A stretch of DNA of 64,000 nt from Larix kaempferi (Eukaryota > Streptophyta > Pinopsida > Pinales > Pinaceae). A model generated the notes under the pieces. The model was given only the letters and a program-made list of their open reading frames with translations. It searched no databases and had not been told where the DNA came from. The position numbers were made by a program, and so were the translations under genes. The stretch spans positions 930,001 through 994,000 of the forward strand of contig BSBM01001448.1 of assembly GCA_027924585.1 (NCBI GenBank). Reading direction: 5' to 3'. Shown here one piece after another: positions 23,820-35,511 of this stretch. Numbering within the stretch: the stretch's first letter is position 1; every line of letters starts with the position of its first letter.

Positions 23820-24545
23820 AAGACTGTTTCGGGGAGAATTCCCGAATGTCTTCCGAAACTGCGGAAGCATTCGGTGAATTGCCCCGAAACTGCGGAAGCA
23901 TTCCGCGAAGTTTTCCGCAACGCGGAGGAATTCGGGAAGTCGCCCCGAAATTTGCGGAAGGAATTCCCTTCCGAAATTTTCGGAAGGAATTCTCTTCCGA
24001 AATTTGCGGAAGGATTCCACGAGTTGTCCCGCAACGCGGAAAAACTCGGCAAACTGCTCCGAAAAAGAAGAAAATTTTCCAGGTGTTTTCAAAAAATTAC
24101 ATTTAAAGTTTGTTTCGGAAGGAGTTCGGGAAAGTCTTCCGAAACTGCGGAAGGATTCCGCGAACGGTTCCGAAATTGCGGAAGAGTTCGGGAAAGTCTT
24201 CCGAAACTGCGGAAGGATTCCGCGAACGGTTCCGAAATTGCGGAAGAGTTCGGGAAAGTCTTCCGAAACTGCGGAAGGATTCCGCGAACGGTTCCGAAAT
24301 CGCGGGAGGATTCGGGAAAGTCTTCCGAAACGGCGGAAGCCTTCGCCGAATGGCTCCGCAAAGGAAGCCTTCGCCGAATGGCTCCGCAGTTGCGGGAGCA
24401 TTCGCCGAATAGCTCCGCAGTTGCGGGAGAATTCAGCGAATCGCTCCGCCATTGCGGAAGCATTCGCCGAACTGCTCCGCAACTGCGGAAGCGTTCGCCG
24501 AACTGCTCCGCGTTGCGGAAGCATTCGGAGAACCGGCCCGCGCGC
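23820..24545. repeat. GC-rich array of quasi-palindromic ttccg...cggaa units
   Basis: The array is built from short modules like ttccgaaactgcggaa. A 62-bp higher-order unit repeats almost exactly starting at 24124, 24186, 24248 and about 24310, and more diverged copies extend on both sides. Each module is an inverted repeat with arms ttccg and cggaa, so both strands show long open frames rich in Arg, Phe, Ser and Glu; these are products of the repeat, not genes. Confidence 0.92.
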
Positions 24546-27500
24546 CTGAAAAAAAAAAGTGACGAAAACTTGATTTCTGAATAGCAGGAGCACCGGGGCT
24601 CAGAATGGGATGATTTCTGTGGGGCTCGGAGGCCATTGACGAAGGCCATGAAAGAACCAGTGAAGACCCCAAGTCCATTACACTCCGATTTGACAGAAAT
24701 TGGATAATAGTGACTTTTGAAGGACAAAGTCCCGGGGCTTGACAGAAGGTCGGTTTGAGCCAAAATTGATCAGGCACGGCCATGAAGCAGGCAAAATGTT
24801 AAGTTCCGAATCTTGGAGCCAAAATCCAAAGGATGTGGAGTCGGGGTGAGCAAGAAGGCCAAAAAGCACTGTTCCGGGCCACTTTTTCGGGATTTTGAAA
24901 AGCTTGTGGGCAGTGAAAGTGACCCCTGATGTGGGAATCAGAAATTTTACTGAACTAGACATTTCATATTCTCATTAAGAAGGACAGTTTCCGTTAGACG
25001 AAGATTTTCCAGAAATGCACCGTTTGGGAGAGCCATTTTTGGCCCAAAATTTGGAATTTTGGGAAAATGTGAAAAGTGGGAAGTAGTGAAATACAGAAAT
25101 TCATAGGAGATGAATGGTACATCGGAATTGAAATCCGTGAATTGCTGAGTGTTCCTTGTTATATGGACTAACTTCGCCCGATAGATAAGTTTTTTTGATT
25201 CCTCATAGATTTTCTTCCACAGGTGGCTGAAGTTGGCATTCGGGACCAAAATGCAACTGTGTAAAATGTGCAAAACTAAAGTGAAAGTTGTCATTTTTGA
25301 AGGGATGCAGTTTTCACACCCGATGTCGGAATGGAGCATGAAAACAGGCATTGGAAAGCTTGTCCAGCAGGGAACGATGATACATGACCAGAGTTTGAAT
25401 GAGGTCTACAAATATTATAATTATTTAGTGCAGAAGAGTGCCAACGGCTGTTTTTGACAAAGAAATTTTGTTGTCAATGTGGGCAATTTCTACAATTGCA
25501 GGATATGGAAGAGAAATTCCATGATACGAGGAGGGATCGAAAAGGGAAGAATTCCTTAAACCCTTGTTTGTTATCATACTTATAATTATGAAATTGTCAT
25601 ATGGCATAAAAATGATAAAAATATAAGGGATTACATAGATGTATATGCACTAGATGGCATCTTAACAAACATTGCATAGTACATGTGGGAATGCTTGTGC
25701 ATAAATGGGATGTTGCATATTGGTAAAATAATGAAGTCTGCAAATGCAATGAACCACTGATGGAGAATATTGTGGCTGATAATCATTATTGATGTTGGTA
25801 TGGGTTGTAGGACCAAAGATAACAAAGAGCATGGTCAAATGTGCTGAGGATGTTGTTGCATGAAGCCAGCAACCTTATGCAGAAAGGATGGTGCAACAAA
25901 TCTATGATCATAAAATTGGCAAAAGGACCGAGCAGCCTTGGTAAGAGGCCAACTGATCAGGTAACATCAGGCGATGTTAATGGTAGCCATGCAGGTAATG
26001 ATTATTGGTGCCAAATTGCATGAATGTTGAAAGAGGATTTGGTAAGATCCCTTCAACTATGTTTGAGCTATGTTGAGTTAGTTTGCTTGTGATATTGAAT
26101 ACCAATTGGAACTGTTAACCTACCAAGCTTGGTGAGGTGTGGGTAAGTGAAGGAAATGATCCTTACACCCTATGATTGTTTAAAAATCTCAATGCATTCA
26201 TATGAATTTATATCATGCCATGTGTATGTTGGTTATGTGCTTAATAACCAAAGCAAGTGAGGACTGGTGGTCCTGATAATGATAATGCAAGTTATATGAG
26301 ATAGTCATGTTTCGATCATAATATGCTTGAGTGCATGGTACTCATGAAACAATGCAAGGTAGCATTGAGTAGATGTGCATTAAGAGATTTTATAAACCTT
26401 GTGATGCATTGTATGAATGCATAGGTATGATGCATATGTTATTACAAATAAATAATGAATGAAATGATGAATTGATGATAATTCTAGGACCATTTCATGG
26501 GCTGTTATGAATGCAGAATAGTAAGTGCACGAAAATCCCAATCATGATCGATGGGCTGCTAGAATGCTCTGTGGAAAGACAGAGTTGTATGAATGATATG
26601 ACTGTGAAATTGGATCTAGAGCTTATGAGAAGGAATCTCATGGTTGAGAGCTCTAAGTTCTGTTAGTAAGAACAGTTGTAAATCTCAGATTGGTAAATAT
26701 TTCGGATTTGAAATTTTGCCAATAATTGCTAATGACTGTTTGGCTTATATGAAAATGTGTCAGGAGGACATGCTGTAAGTGGATGCTCATGTATGGCAGT
26801 AGGACACAAGACCATAACGGGCAGAGTGGTGTCCCTTGCGAGAGCCAAACAATATGAGGATAGCCTCATGGATAAGAAAACCAATTTCTGTAGTAGACAG
26901 AATTGTAAATTCATATTGAATTTGATTATTAATGCTATTGATTGGTTATGGAACAATCATATTTGAAGCTTATTGCTAAATGTTGCTGACTGTTTGGCTA
27001 TGTGATAAAGTGTGCCAGGATGACACATTGCAGGAAGATCATGTGTGATGGCCTGCAGAAGCCAAACTAGATGGGAAGGATCCCATGCTTTGGAAATGGG
27101 TTTCGGGTGAAACGCCATTGTAAATGTTGATAATGTCTCAGACAAACTGCATGTTGGTAAAGCATGTGAGTGAGACAGTAAATTATGCCAAGAAGGCATG
27201 TGTGGGTTATGGCACGTGAAAAGATTGGGGTGGCAAACCGAAGGACTATTGACTCAGAGAAGGGAGCCCCATTCTTCACAAATGCAGAAAATATACATCT
27301 GTGAAGCGAATGAGTATTCCGTAACCCTAACTAAGAATATACGTGTCTGGTTATTAGATTTAATATGCAGAGCATGCTCCATCTTATTTATATCATTGCA
27401 GACTTCTTGAGTATGATTAGGGCCTACATGGCGCACATCGGAGAGGGGGTGCACACCTTTTCTGGTGCTGGGTCATGATAGGGTTTTCAATATTGACTAC

Positions 27501-27904
27501 ATCCTAAGGGAATGGACGCATTCCTAGTGTTTCAATACTTGATAGTGAATGATATGAAATATGATTACAATTTTTGGGCAACAATACTGATGAGCCTGCT
27601 TATCCTTCTTGTGCTAACAGCTTACACAGATGCAACTTGGTGTTGCACGAAAGAGGCAAAGTGAAGAAAGGGTGCTCAAGAGGACTGTATGGGCAGTGGT
27701 AACCTTTCTACGCTCACACTAAAGGACGCTAGAAGGGGTGGATAGGCCCAGGGAGCTGTGTTGCAGAAAAGGGGTATTATCCTTGTGTAGTGTGAGTGGG
27801 TATTGTGGGGCCATGCTAGTCTGCAGTCAAGTGAGTCACCTATGGAGTTCCTGGAGGGAACTGCTGGTTGCACAAGAGAGGGAGCCACGTAATCATATTA
27901 TGTT
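24546..27904. other. Unique LARD interior, non-coding
   Basis: No frame longer than about 130 codons and none recognised. A diverged duplication with phrases like actgtttggct and tgcaggaagatcatgt recurs at about 26730 and 26990. I see no gag or pol motif. Confidence 0.6.
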
Positions 27905-28640
27905 GTTCATATTGCCTGAGAAACCCAGTCGATGTACTGGCTTGGCAATGGTTGTTGTATGCCTGATAAACCCAGTCGGCGTACTGGCTTGGCATTGGTT
28001 ATTTGGGAGTTGTGGTGAAAGGTTGCTGGATGCCTGATAAACCCAGTCGGTGTACTGGCTTGGCATGATTGTTAAATTAATGCCTGACAAACCCAGTCGG
28101 TGTACTGGCTTGGCATTGGATATTTGCATGTTGTGAAGGTACTGGTTATTTGGGTGATATTTCCTGACAAACCCAGTCAGAGAACTGGCTTGGAAATGGT
28201 TATTAAATGCTTGATAAACCCAGTCGGCGTACTAGCTTAGCATACTGATTTTTGAAATGCTTGATAAACCCAGTCGGCGTACTGGCTTAGCATACTGATT
28301 TTGAAATGCTTGATAAACCCAGTCGGCGTACTGGCTTAGCATACTGATTTTTGAAATGCTTGATAAACCCAGTCGGCGTACTGGCTTAGCATACTGATTT
28401 TTGAAATGCTTGATAAACCCAGTCGGCGTACTGGCTTAGCATACTGATTTTGAAATGCTTGATAAACCCAGTCGGCGTACTGGATTAGCATACTGATTTT
28501 TGAAATGCTTGATAAACCCAGTCGGCGTACTGGCTTAGCATACTGATTTTTGAAATGCTTGATAAACCCAGTCAGAGTACTGGCTTAGCATACTGATTGG
28601 TGGGATGCCTGATAAACCCAGTCGGCGCACTGGCTTGGCA
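27905..28640. repeat. Tandem array of a 49-50-bp unit inside the LARD
   Basis: The unit has the core aacccagtcggcgtactggc and the tail ttagcatactgattttt. Seven or eight almost perfect copies run from 28211 to about 28600 at 49-50-bp steps. More diverged, more widely spaced copies lie from 27905 to 28210 and after 28600 (again near 29090). Confidence 0.93.
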
Positions 28641-30158
28641 TTGCCTATTCGGATGATGTTGTGGAGCAGCATGTGTGCTGGCCAAACATCCACCCCACAG
28701 GTGATCCAAGACTTGTAAAGCAGAGAAGGAAACCTGTGGAGTAACGAGGAAAATGCACAATACAGATAAGTATTCATTCTCATTTATTTCTTGGTTGGAA
28801 TAATGAAGTTTTCGGGTACAAGTCTTATGACAACTGAGCTAATACACTGTTGTTTCTTTGTTGGAAACCCTGGCCGTTGCAGGAAGCAAGGACCCTGAAA
28901 GAGCTATAAAGGCTTGGTAAATCCAGAGAGTAACTGGTTGGAGCTATAAATGCTTGGTAAAGCCAGAGAGTAACTGGTTGGAGCTATAAAATTCTTGGCA
29001 AATTCAGAGAATAGTTGGTGGGAACATTAACCACTCGATGTTGTGGAGCAGCCGGCGTGCTGGCCAAACATTCCCTTAAACAATTGATAAAACCAGTCAG
29101 CATACTGGCCTGGCATTGCCTATTCGAATGGTTGTGGAGTAGCCTGCGTGCTGGCCCAACATTCATTGTGGTATCCACGGGAAATCCAATGCTTGGAAAG
29201 CGAAGAAGGATCCCGTGGGATAAAGTGAAGACATCCTATAAAGATAAATATTTGGGTATTGCTGGAAGCAAGGACTATGAAAGCATCTGGAGGATGCATG
29301 TGGACATGTGACCATCCTAAAAAGAGCTCAATATGAGCAGTAATGAAAGATGGTGCTAGTGGAACTGTGTGGGTCCTAGCAGCCAAAGGTTCTGTAAGCA
29401 ACCATGGGGAAAGGTTCCCTAGTTGAAATCTACTCGACAGACCTTAGACACTAAAGTGTCATAGCCGAGAAAGGGCAAGTCAAGCATTCACATTGAAGTG
29501 AAAGAAGCCAAGGAGCATAGAACCACCAATGATGGTGTGGCTCCGGATTGAAACCAGATTAAGAGGGGGAAACTCTTACTCTTCTCTTTCTTTTTTGACT
29601 AATGCATCTCAGAAACAAAAGACTATTGAGTGCATGTCATAAATGAGAATAATTTGTGTTTAATTGCTTGAAATGAATTGTGAATGCTGAAATAGTTATT
29701 TTCTTGTGAAAGGATGAACATGAATGAGTTCATGTGTATGTGGGAAAGCATGAATGTGTGGAAGTCTCGTGAGTAAAGCATGGACGTTCCAAGTCAATTA
29801 GGAAAATAATTGACTAATTTTATTATTGTGTTATGCTTGTCCTAACAGGAATTGCCATGCTAAGTCTCACAGATAGTTGCTGGGACAACAAGAAAGATGG
29901 CATCCATGAAATTCCAGACTTGTAGATCAGCTGGAAGATAAACAAACAAAAAGGGGTTGCTGTGGAGCGATGCCCACCTGCAGAACTGGAAGACCAAAGC
30001 TAGCAAAAGTAGCTTGAGGAAGCCAAAGGAATTGATCCTGAAAGTCAAAGTAAGGGGGTAAAACGCAGAACAGACCTGTCACATTTTGTGAATTTTGGAT
30101 CATGTGTAAAGTGGGTATTCATACCTAAGTGTTGGAACACCGAGGACGGTGTTATTCC
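28641..30158. other. Right part of the LARD interior, non-coding
   Basis: Contains three copies of a 40-bp unit (gagctataaa...cttggtaaa...cagagagtaactgg) at about 28900, 28941 and 28981, and two copies of a gtggagcagc...tgctggcc phrase near 28660 and 29040. No coding sequence recognised. Confidence 0.55.
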
Positions 30159-30171
30159 AAGGGGAGGGGAA
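30159..30171 (+). promoter_or_regulatory. LARD polypurine tract
   Basis: aaggggaggggaa directly precedes the right LTR, as needed for plus-strand DNA priming. Confidence 0.85.
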
Positions 30172-31480
30172 TGTAATGTCCCCAGTTTGGCCCCATGGCA
30201 TTAACACTATAAATGATGTAATATTGTTAGGAAATCATGGTGAGGAGCTCAAGGCCAAGGCCCCGCCATCGATTTCGTGATGCATATGGTTTGCGTGCTA
30301 GCAATGCACAGTGGAAATTCAAATAGCATGTAATATGCATTTTAATAAAAAATACCCACAACTAGCTATGCAATGCAACAAAGAGATGGGGGCATGATTT
30401 CACAAGGAATTGGGAGGGAAAACATTCAAACCCTTGAGCCAATAGAGTCAAGCCAAGTGTCAATGAGGAAACCCATCAAACCCTCAACTACCCATGTTGA
30501 CTTTTGTACCCAACCATTGATTTCTCCCAAGAGTTGGTTGGGGAAGTTATTGCCTTGGGAATGGGAAGGTATGGCTGTCCAAAATCGGGTATGGGCAAGC
30601 CACCCTTCATGGAAAAACGTGTTGGTCTTTTTGGGCAAGAATAGAGCCACGAAATGGCTGCCTAAGCGATTATTCACCATGGCCTTGCTCTCTCACGCAG
30701 CTCAAGCTGCCTGGGCGTTTTCCTCCCTCGTTTTTTTGTGTCTCCCTTCATCTTTTAGCTGGGAAGGGGCGTTTTTGTGTTGGTTACCCGTGGGGAAAGA
30801 GAGCAGAACATTTTGGGTCTTCCTGGGGGTCGTTTAGGCCATTGGAAGGGATCCTAACCAGTGGAGAGAAATCGGTTTTGCTCCCTGGGGTTGAAAACGA
30901 AATTCCACAGTTCATTGGGTGAACCACGAGCTGGGGGAACCAATGTGGACCCTGTTTTGTGAACACCTCTGTTGTAAATGTGTAACCCTGTCAATAGTCG
31001 TTTTGTTGTGAGAAGGAAGAGTATGTTGGGTATGGGTGATGGGTAATCCATTATTCTGGCTTGGCTGAGATAAAAATGGTTATTGGGCAGTGGTTGAGCT
31101 GGAATGCCCCCTTTGTCCTTGTGAGAATCATGCCCAGCTCGGGGGTGGCCTTCGGACGGACTCAGTATAAGCTGTCGAAGAGCCTACGGTTGGGTGGAAC
31201 GTTGCAGCGACATAGCTAGTTGCTTGGGACAATTGAAACGAAGATAAGTGTTTCTGCCTATATATTTATTTATGAAATGCTTTTATTAATGCCTGAAATC
31301 TTGAATGTATTCGAATGATTGTGTGGATGTTGTTTCCGCTGTGCATGATTGATTGTCTACATCTGCACATTCATATCTTATTTCTTGTAATGAAATGAGT
31401 GGGCTAAATTTTGATTAAGAGCCCCATCGATTGGTAGTATGTTCCTTGCTTCGCAGCGGTCAGCAGGTGGGGACATTACA
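30172..31480 (+). repeat. LARD 3' LTR (1,309 bp)
   Basis: Same length and boundaries as the left LTR; differences by eye are mostly transitions. It is followed by the target duplication taagt. Confidence 0.95.
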
Positions 31481-32058
31481 TAAGTTAAGTCGGATGTCGG
31501 TGCGGCGGCCGACACATTTGAGTCTTAATACTGCGACGAAGAACAACAATGGGGATCAGCGAAGGGAAAGACAAAATTGCGCAATGGTTGGTCGGCAGGA
31601 AGTGAGCCAAATAATGGCACAATGGTTGATGAATATAAATCCAGGATTGGCACAACAGTCGGCGATAATAGTGTTAAACGGTGTGACCGGAACGCGGAAA
31701 GGGCCCAACAACAAATGACTGATCGACGAAAGATGAGCCTAATCAGCAAAGGTCGGGGAAGTTAGACCTAAAATATGTGCAATGGTCAGTGAAAACAAAA
31801 TTAAATACTGCGACTGGTCGACGAAGTTAGACCTAAAAGATGCAACCGCTTTATCGACAAATACCACTAGTTGGAGAAAAATAGACTAAAAGATGCGACC
31901 AGTCTTTTGGGAGAAAAACTTGAAGTTTTTTCTTAGTAAAAAAACAACTTCTTTTGGAGAAAAGAAAAGGGACAACTTAAAGGGTAAAAAAACAAGGTTT
32001 CAAGAGACCACCAAACTCTCTAAAAATAAAAGGAGGGGCCTTATAATTTTCAGAAAAT

Positions 32059-33185
32059 GCAGCAACAATTGGCGATTCGCTGGTGAACACAGATCTTTGA
32101 ATTAATCTCTTTCCAAGGTCAAAAAACTTACGATTTGTTGACCCACATGTAACACATTGCTTATCTCTTCTAGTTTCCATAAAGGGAGTGATCACTTTCA
32201 TCATAATTGTCATTGGGGAGAAGGAAACATTGAATCAGACTTCTCTACAACCCTCTTAGGGCCAAAAAATGGAGTTCATTTTAAAATCTGTCTCTCGGAT
32301 TCCAGCTAAAATAGGACTCCATAGGATCGTAACAACATCCCATAGACATATTTCTTTTTTCCTCATTCTTATGCCATCAGCATACTTTTGGATAATTTCT
32401 TATTTACAACTTTTATCGTTTGAGCCTTCCATGATAACTTTCTTCAATCTTCAACATTTAACTTGGGTTCTTCAATCCGTAATGTCCTTTTGTGTGAGCA
32501 AGATATTTATTGATTGTCATGCTCATGGATGGAGAAGAACCTTGCTGGGATGATCTTTAGAACAACTTTCTTGATCGAATGTCTTTGCTTTTCTCAAGCG
32601 TTCTTTAATGGAGGCGAGAATTTTTGGAAAATAGACTCATTAATATAAGCTCTTTTGGCTTTTGATTTGCAACATGGGATCATTTTAAATACCATACATC
32701 TGTGAGACATGCTTCCTCTCTGTGGGTCCATTGTAGTGAACTTCCTAAGAGAGTCATTAATGTGAGAGTGAATGGAGCCCCAAGAAAGTAACAAGGAAAT
32801 CATAAGTCTAAGTCATTTAAGGGGTTATGGCGACATAAGTATGAATAGAAAAGATCCTTTCATTCTAGAAACTAGTTAGCGAAAGCAAAGTCACATAGAG
32901 AAATTTTCATTATAAGTAGATTCCAGCCTTTCAAGAATTTGAGATTTGCTCAAATCCCTATCTCTCAAATACACCAAGAAGCTGGGATGGGATTTATTAA
33001 AGAATAAAGAACTCCAACAAAAAGCAGGGTAAAGGTCGCATGAAAACACTCAAACAAGACAGACTAAAGAATATAAGAAAATAAAACAACAACTTGAAAC
33101 AAAACAAATAGAAAAAGGTAAACTTAATCAAACAAAACAACGTTTATTTATGTACAAAAGTGTCCTTAAAACTACAAGAAGTACT
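32059..33185. other. Region between integrase end and left giant repeat
   Basis: Non-coding, about 1.1 kb. In the pol direction this should hold the polypurine tract, but the last bases before the repeat are not purine-rich. At 32069-32087 the plus strand reads ttggcgattcgctggtga, resembling a Tat/Ogre-type primer site in the opposite orientation. Confidence 0.45.
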
Positions 33186-34480
33186 ACTTTAAAGAAAGGC
33201 CGTTGACAGGGAGGTTCTCTTCCTCCCCTTGTAAGACTTTCAGTTTGTACGTCGATGGGCCAAGCTTTTCAGAAACTTGGTAAGGGCCAAGCCATAATTG
33301 ATGAAACTTTGTGTGCTTTCCCTTATCATCATGTGAGTGGTCCCACTTCAGAACTAAGTCCACTACTTCAAAAATCCTCTTTCCAGATTTCCGCTTATCA
33401 AACCACCTCTTGAAAATGTCTTGGTGTTGATGGAACCTATGTTTGGCCTTCTGCTATGACTCTTCAAGCTTTAGCAGGGTATCAATTCTTGATTGTAAGA
33501 CTTGGCTGCTGGAACTTCAAGAGGCTTGGGCTAATTGTAAGGATGGGAGCAGTATGTTAGGAGGGAGTATGGCTTCCTTATCATAGACTAGAGTGTACGA
33601 GGAAACTCCTAAGGCATTATTCGGGGTAACTCTATCTTCCCATAAAGCCTTTGGGAGGGTTGTATGCCAACTTCTCTGATTTTCAATGACGATTTTCTTA
33701 ATAATTCGGATACGCTTTTTGTTTGTGGATTAAGCTAGACCATTTCCTTGGGGGTAGTAATTTGCTGAATAATGCAATTTAATTCCTTTCTCATAAACAA
33801 ATTTATTTAATTTCATAGATGAGAAATAAGTTGCATTATCAAATACTAGAGAAATTTGAACCCCAAACTTGGTTATGATGTTCTTTTACAAGAACTTGAT
33901 AACCGCGTCTTCATTCACTTTGAGTAGTGGAACAGCTTTTGTCCACCAAGTGAAATAATTTGTAGCCATAAGAATATATCGGTGCTGCAGCAAAGAGTTC
34001 AGATTTATCTCTCCAATAACATATATCCCCCATTTCTCAAACGGTTTAGAATTAATAACTGGCTGCAACGGTCCTGCTGCTTTCGGCAATTTTCCAGCAC
34101 TCCTCTAACATACATCGCAATTCTTGGAATAGGCATGAGCATCTTTCAATAGAGTAGGCCAATAGTAACCAGCTCTGAGTATTTTATGAGCCGTGGTATC
34201 TCTAGAGTAGTGTCCTCCAGCAGGGCCATCATGTAACTCCTTGACTACTTTATCAGCATCCTCTTTCTCAAGACATCTGAGAAATATCCCATCATAATTA
34301 TTTCTAAAAAGTATTCCATCAATTATTTGATAGGATGCTGATTTCAGATGGAGTGCCCTTCTTTGCTTAGAACTCCAGTGCTCCGGTAAGTATCCCTGCT
34401 GTAAATAATGCACTAGGTCCCTATACCAAGATTCAAGAGTGGTGAAAATGGGACATACCTCAATCATATTCAGTTCGGCT
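33186..34480 (-). pseudogene. Giant element integrase
   Basis: The zinc-binding region reads HDGPAGGHYSRDTTAHKILR followed by YYWPTLLKDAH and SKNCDVC near 34230-34110, an intact HHCC-like pattern. The core follows: the first catalytic Asp position reads WGIYVIGEIN (Asp replaced by Tyr), the second Asp is present in VFDNATYFSS, and the catalytic Glu codon in QGNGLA-STNK is a TAA stop near 33732. The C-terminal domain ends with residues like FEVVDLVLKWDHSHDDKGKH and GPYQVSEKLGPSTYKLK, finishing near 33190. This is a standard Ty3/Gypsy integrase of the Tat/Athila side with its active site destroyed. Confidence 0.85.
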
Positions 34481-35511
34481 TCATTCTCCCAGTCCAACTC
34501 TTCATCAACTGTATTTTCAGTGAGTAATTTACACAACCCTTGGTCTTTTATAATTGTGGCTGGTTTGAATTCCAAATCATACTCCTGAAGAGCAGTGACC
34601 CAGTTTCCTCTCCTTTCACTCAATTCCTTCTGTACAAACAAAGATCGAACAACGGGGTGAGGTACTATGAATTTAATTCTGTTCTTCAGGATATACAGCC
34701 TAAAATGTTTTACCACTTTAAATACTGCATATGCTTGCTTGTTTATGGCGGGATAATTCAGTTCAACACCCTGCAAACCAGTGCTCATGAAAGATATTGT
34801 ATACTTGTCTCCTGATTACCCCTTCTGACTGAGAACAACTGAGAGAGAGTTATCTGAAGCGAAAGTGTGCATAATGAAATCCTTTTCAAAATATGGACTC
34901 CTTAAAGAAGGTGTGTTAGCTATAGTGGTTTTGATGTCTTTAAACGCTATCTTCTCTAAGTCGGTCCACTTAAATTGCACACTCTACTTTACCATTTGCT
35001 GTAAAGGTTTCACAATTTGAGAGAAATCTGGTACAAACCTTTGAAAAACGTTTATTGTGCCCATAAAATATTACATAGCCTTCTTATTATGGGGCATGCG
35101 AATCTTTCTTATAGCTTGCACTCTCTCTTGATCTATCGAGATTCCCTTTTTTGAGATGATATGACCTAGAAGCTTACCCTCAAGAACAATGAAAATACTC
35201 TTCTTGGGATTTAGAGATATACCATATTTTCTGCAGCGATCAAAAATATGTTTCAAATAGAAAACATGGTCTTCTCTTTTCTTTGAAAATACTGTCATGT
35301 CATCTAAATAAATTACCACACAGTGGCCAACCAATCCTCAAAAAACAATGTCCATGGCTCTCTGAAATGTAGCTCCCGCGTTTATCAAACCGAATGGCAT
35401 TCTGCGATATGCAAAAGTTCCCCACTTTGTACGAAAAGTGGTCCTGAGTTGATCCTCCTCTGCTACTAATACTTGATTATATCTAGAGAAACCATCTAGC
35501 AGGGAGAATAG
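34481..35511 (-). pseudogene. Giant element RT palm/thumb and RNase H
   Basis: It continues the RT started in the next upstream frame: FRTKWGTFAYRRMPFGLINA near 35400, the catalytic box VIYLDDMTVFSK (intact YLDD) near 35310, ISLNPKKS and GHIISKKGI. The connection and RNase H regions follow down to about 34500 with FASDNSLSVVLSQKG and ELNYPAINKQAYAVFKVVKH. The RNase H acidic residues are poorly conserved, as is typical when a second RNase H is present. Stops are at about 35335, 35070, 34990 and 34815. Confidence 0.85.

Larger units (their letters stand above)
22251..31480 (+). mobile_element. Young non-autonomous LTR retrotransposon (LARD), 9,230 bp
   Basis: Its two LTRs are both exactly 1,309 bp and differ at about seven positions by eye (about 99.5% identical). 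They start tgtaatgtcc and end gacattaca. A tRNA-Met primer site follows the left LTR and a polypurine tract precedes the right LTR, with a 5-bp target duplication (one mismatch) outside. The 6.6-kb interior encodes no recognisable gag, protease, RT or integrase on either strand; it consists of a GC-rich repeat array, long unique AT-rich sequence and a second tandem array. This matches the definition of a large retrotransposon derivative that is mobilised in trans. It inserted into the left giant repeat. It is by far the least decayed element in the window. Confidence 0.92.
16714..32058 (-). repeat. Left giant repeat (3' LTR candidate), split by a later insertion
   Basis: It aligns by eye with 40003-46128 from end to end, roughly 90% identical in sampled stretches, apart from the 9.2-kb insertion at 22251-31480. 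It holds the long non-gag ORF (20837-17589). In its left 0.9 kb, on the minus strand, are a TATA-like element (17378-17386) and an AATAAA signal (17293-17298), consistent with an R/U5 end at 16714. Confidence 0.7.

Noticed and set aside
23733-24763. Long open frames on both strands of the GC-rich array
   Set aside because: They arise from a self-complementary repeat lacking stops in several frames; composition is Arg/Phe/Ser/Glu-rich and periodic, with no domain.
27905-28640. CRISPR-like array of regular 50-bp units
   Set aside because: There are no variable spacers between constant repeats, the whole unit is conserved, and the context is a plant retrotransposon.
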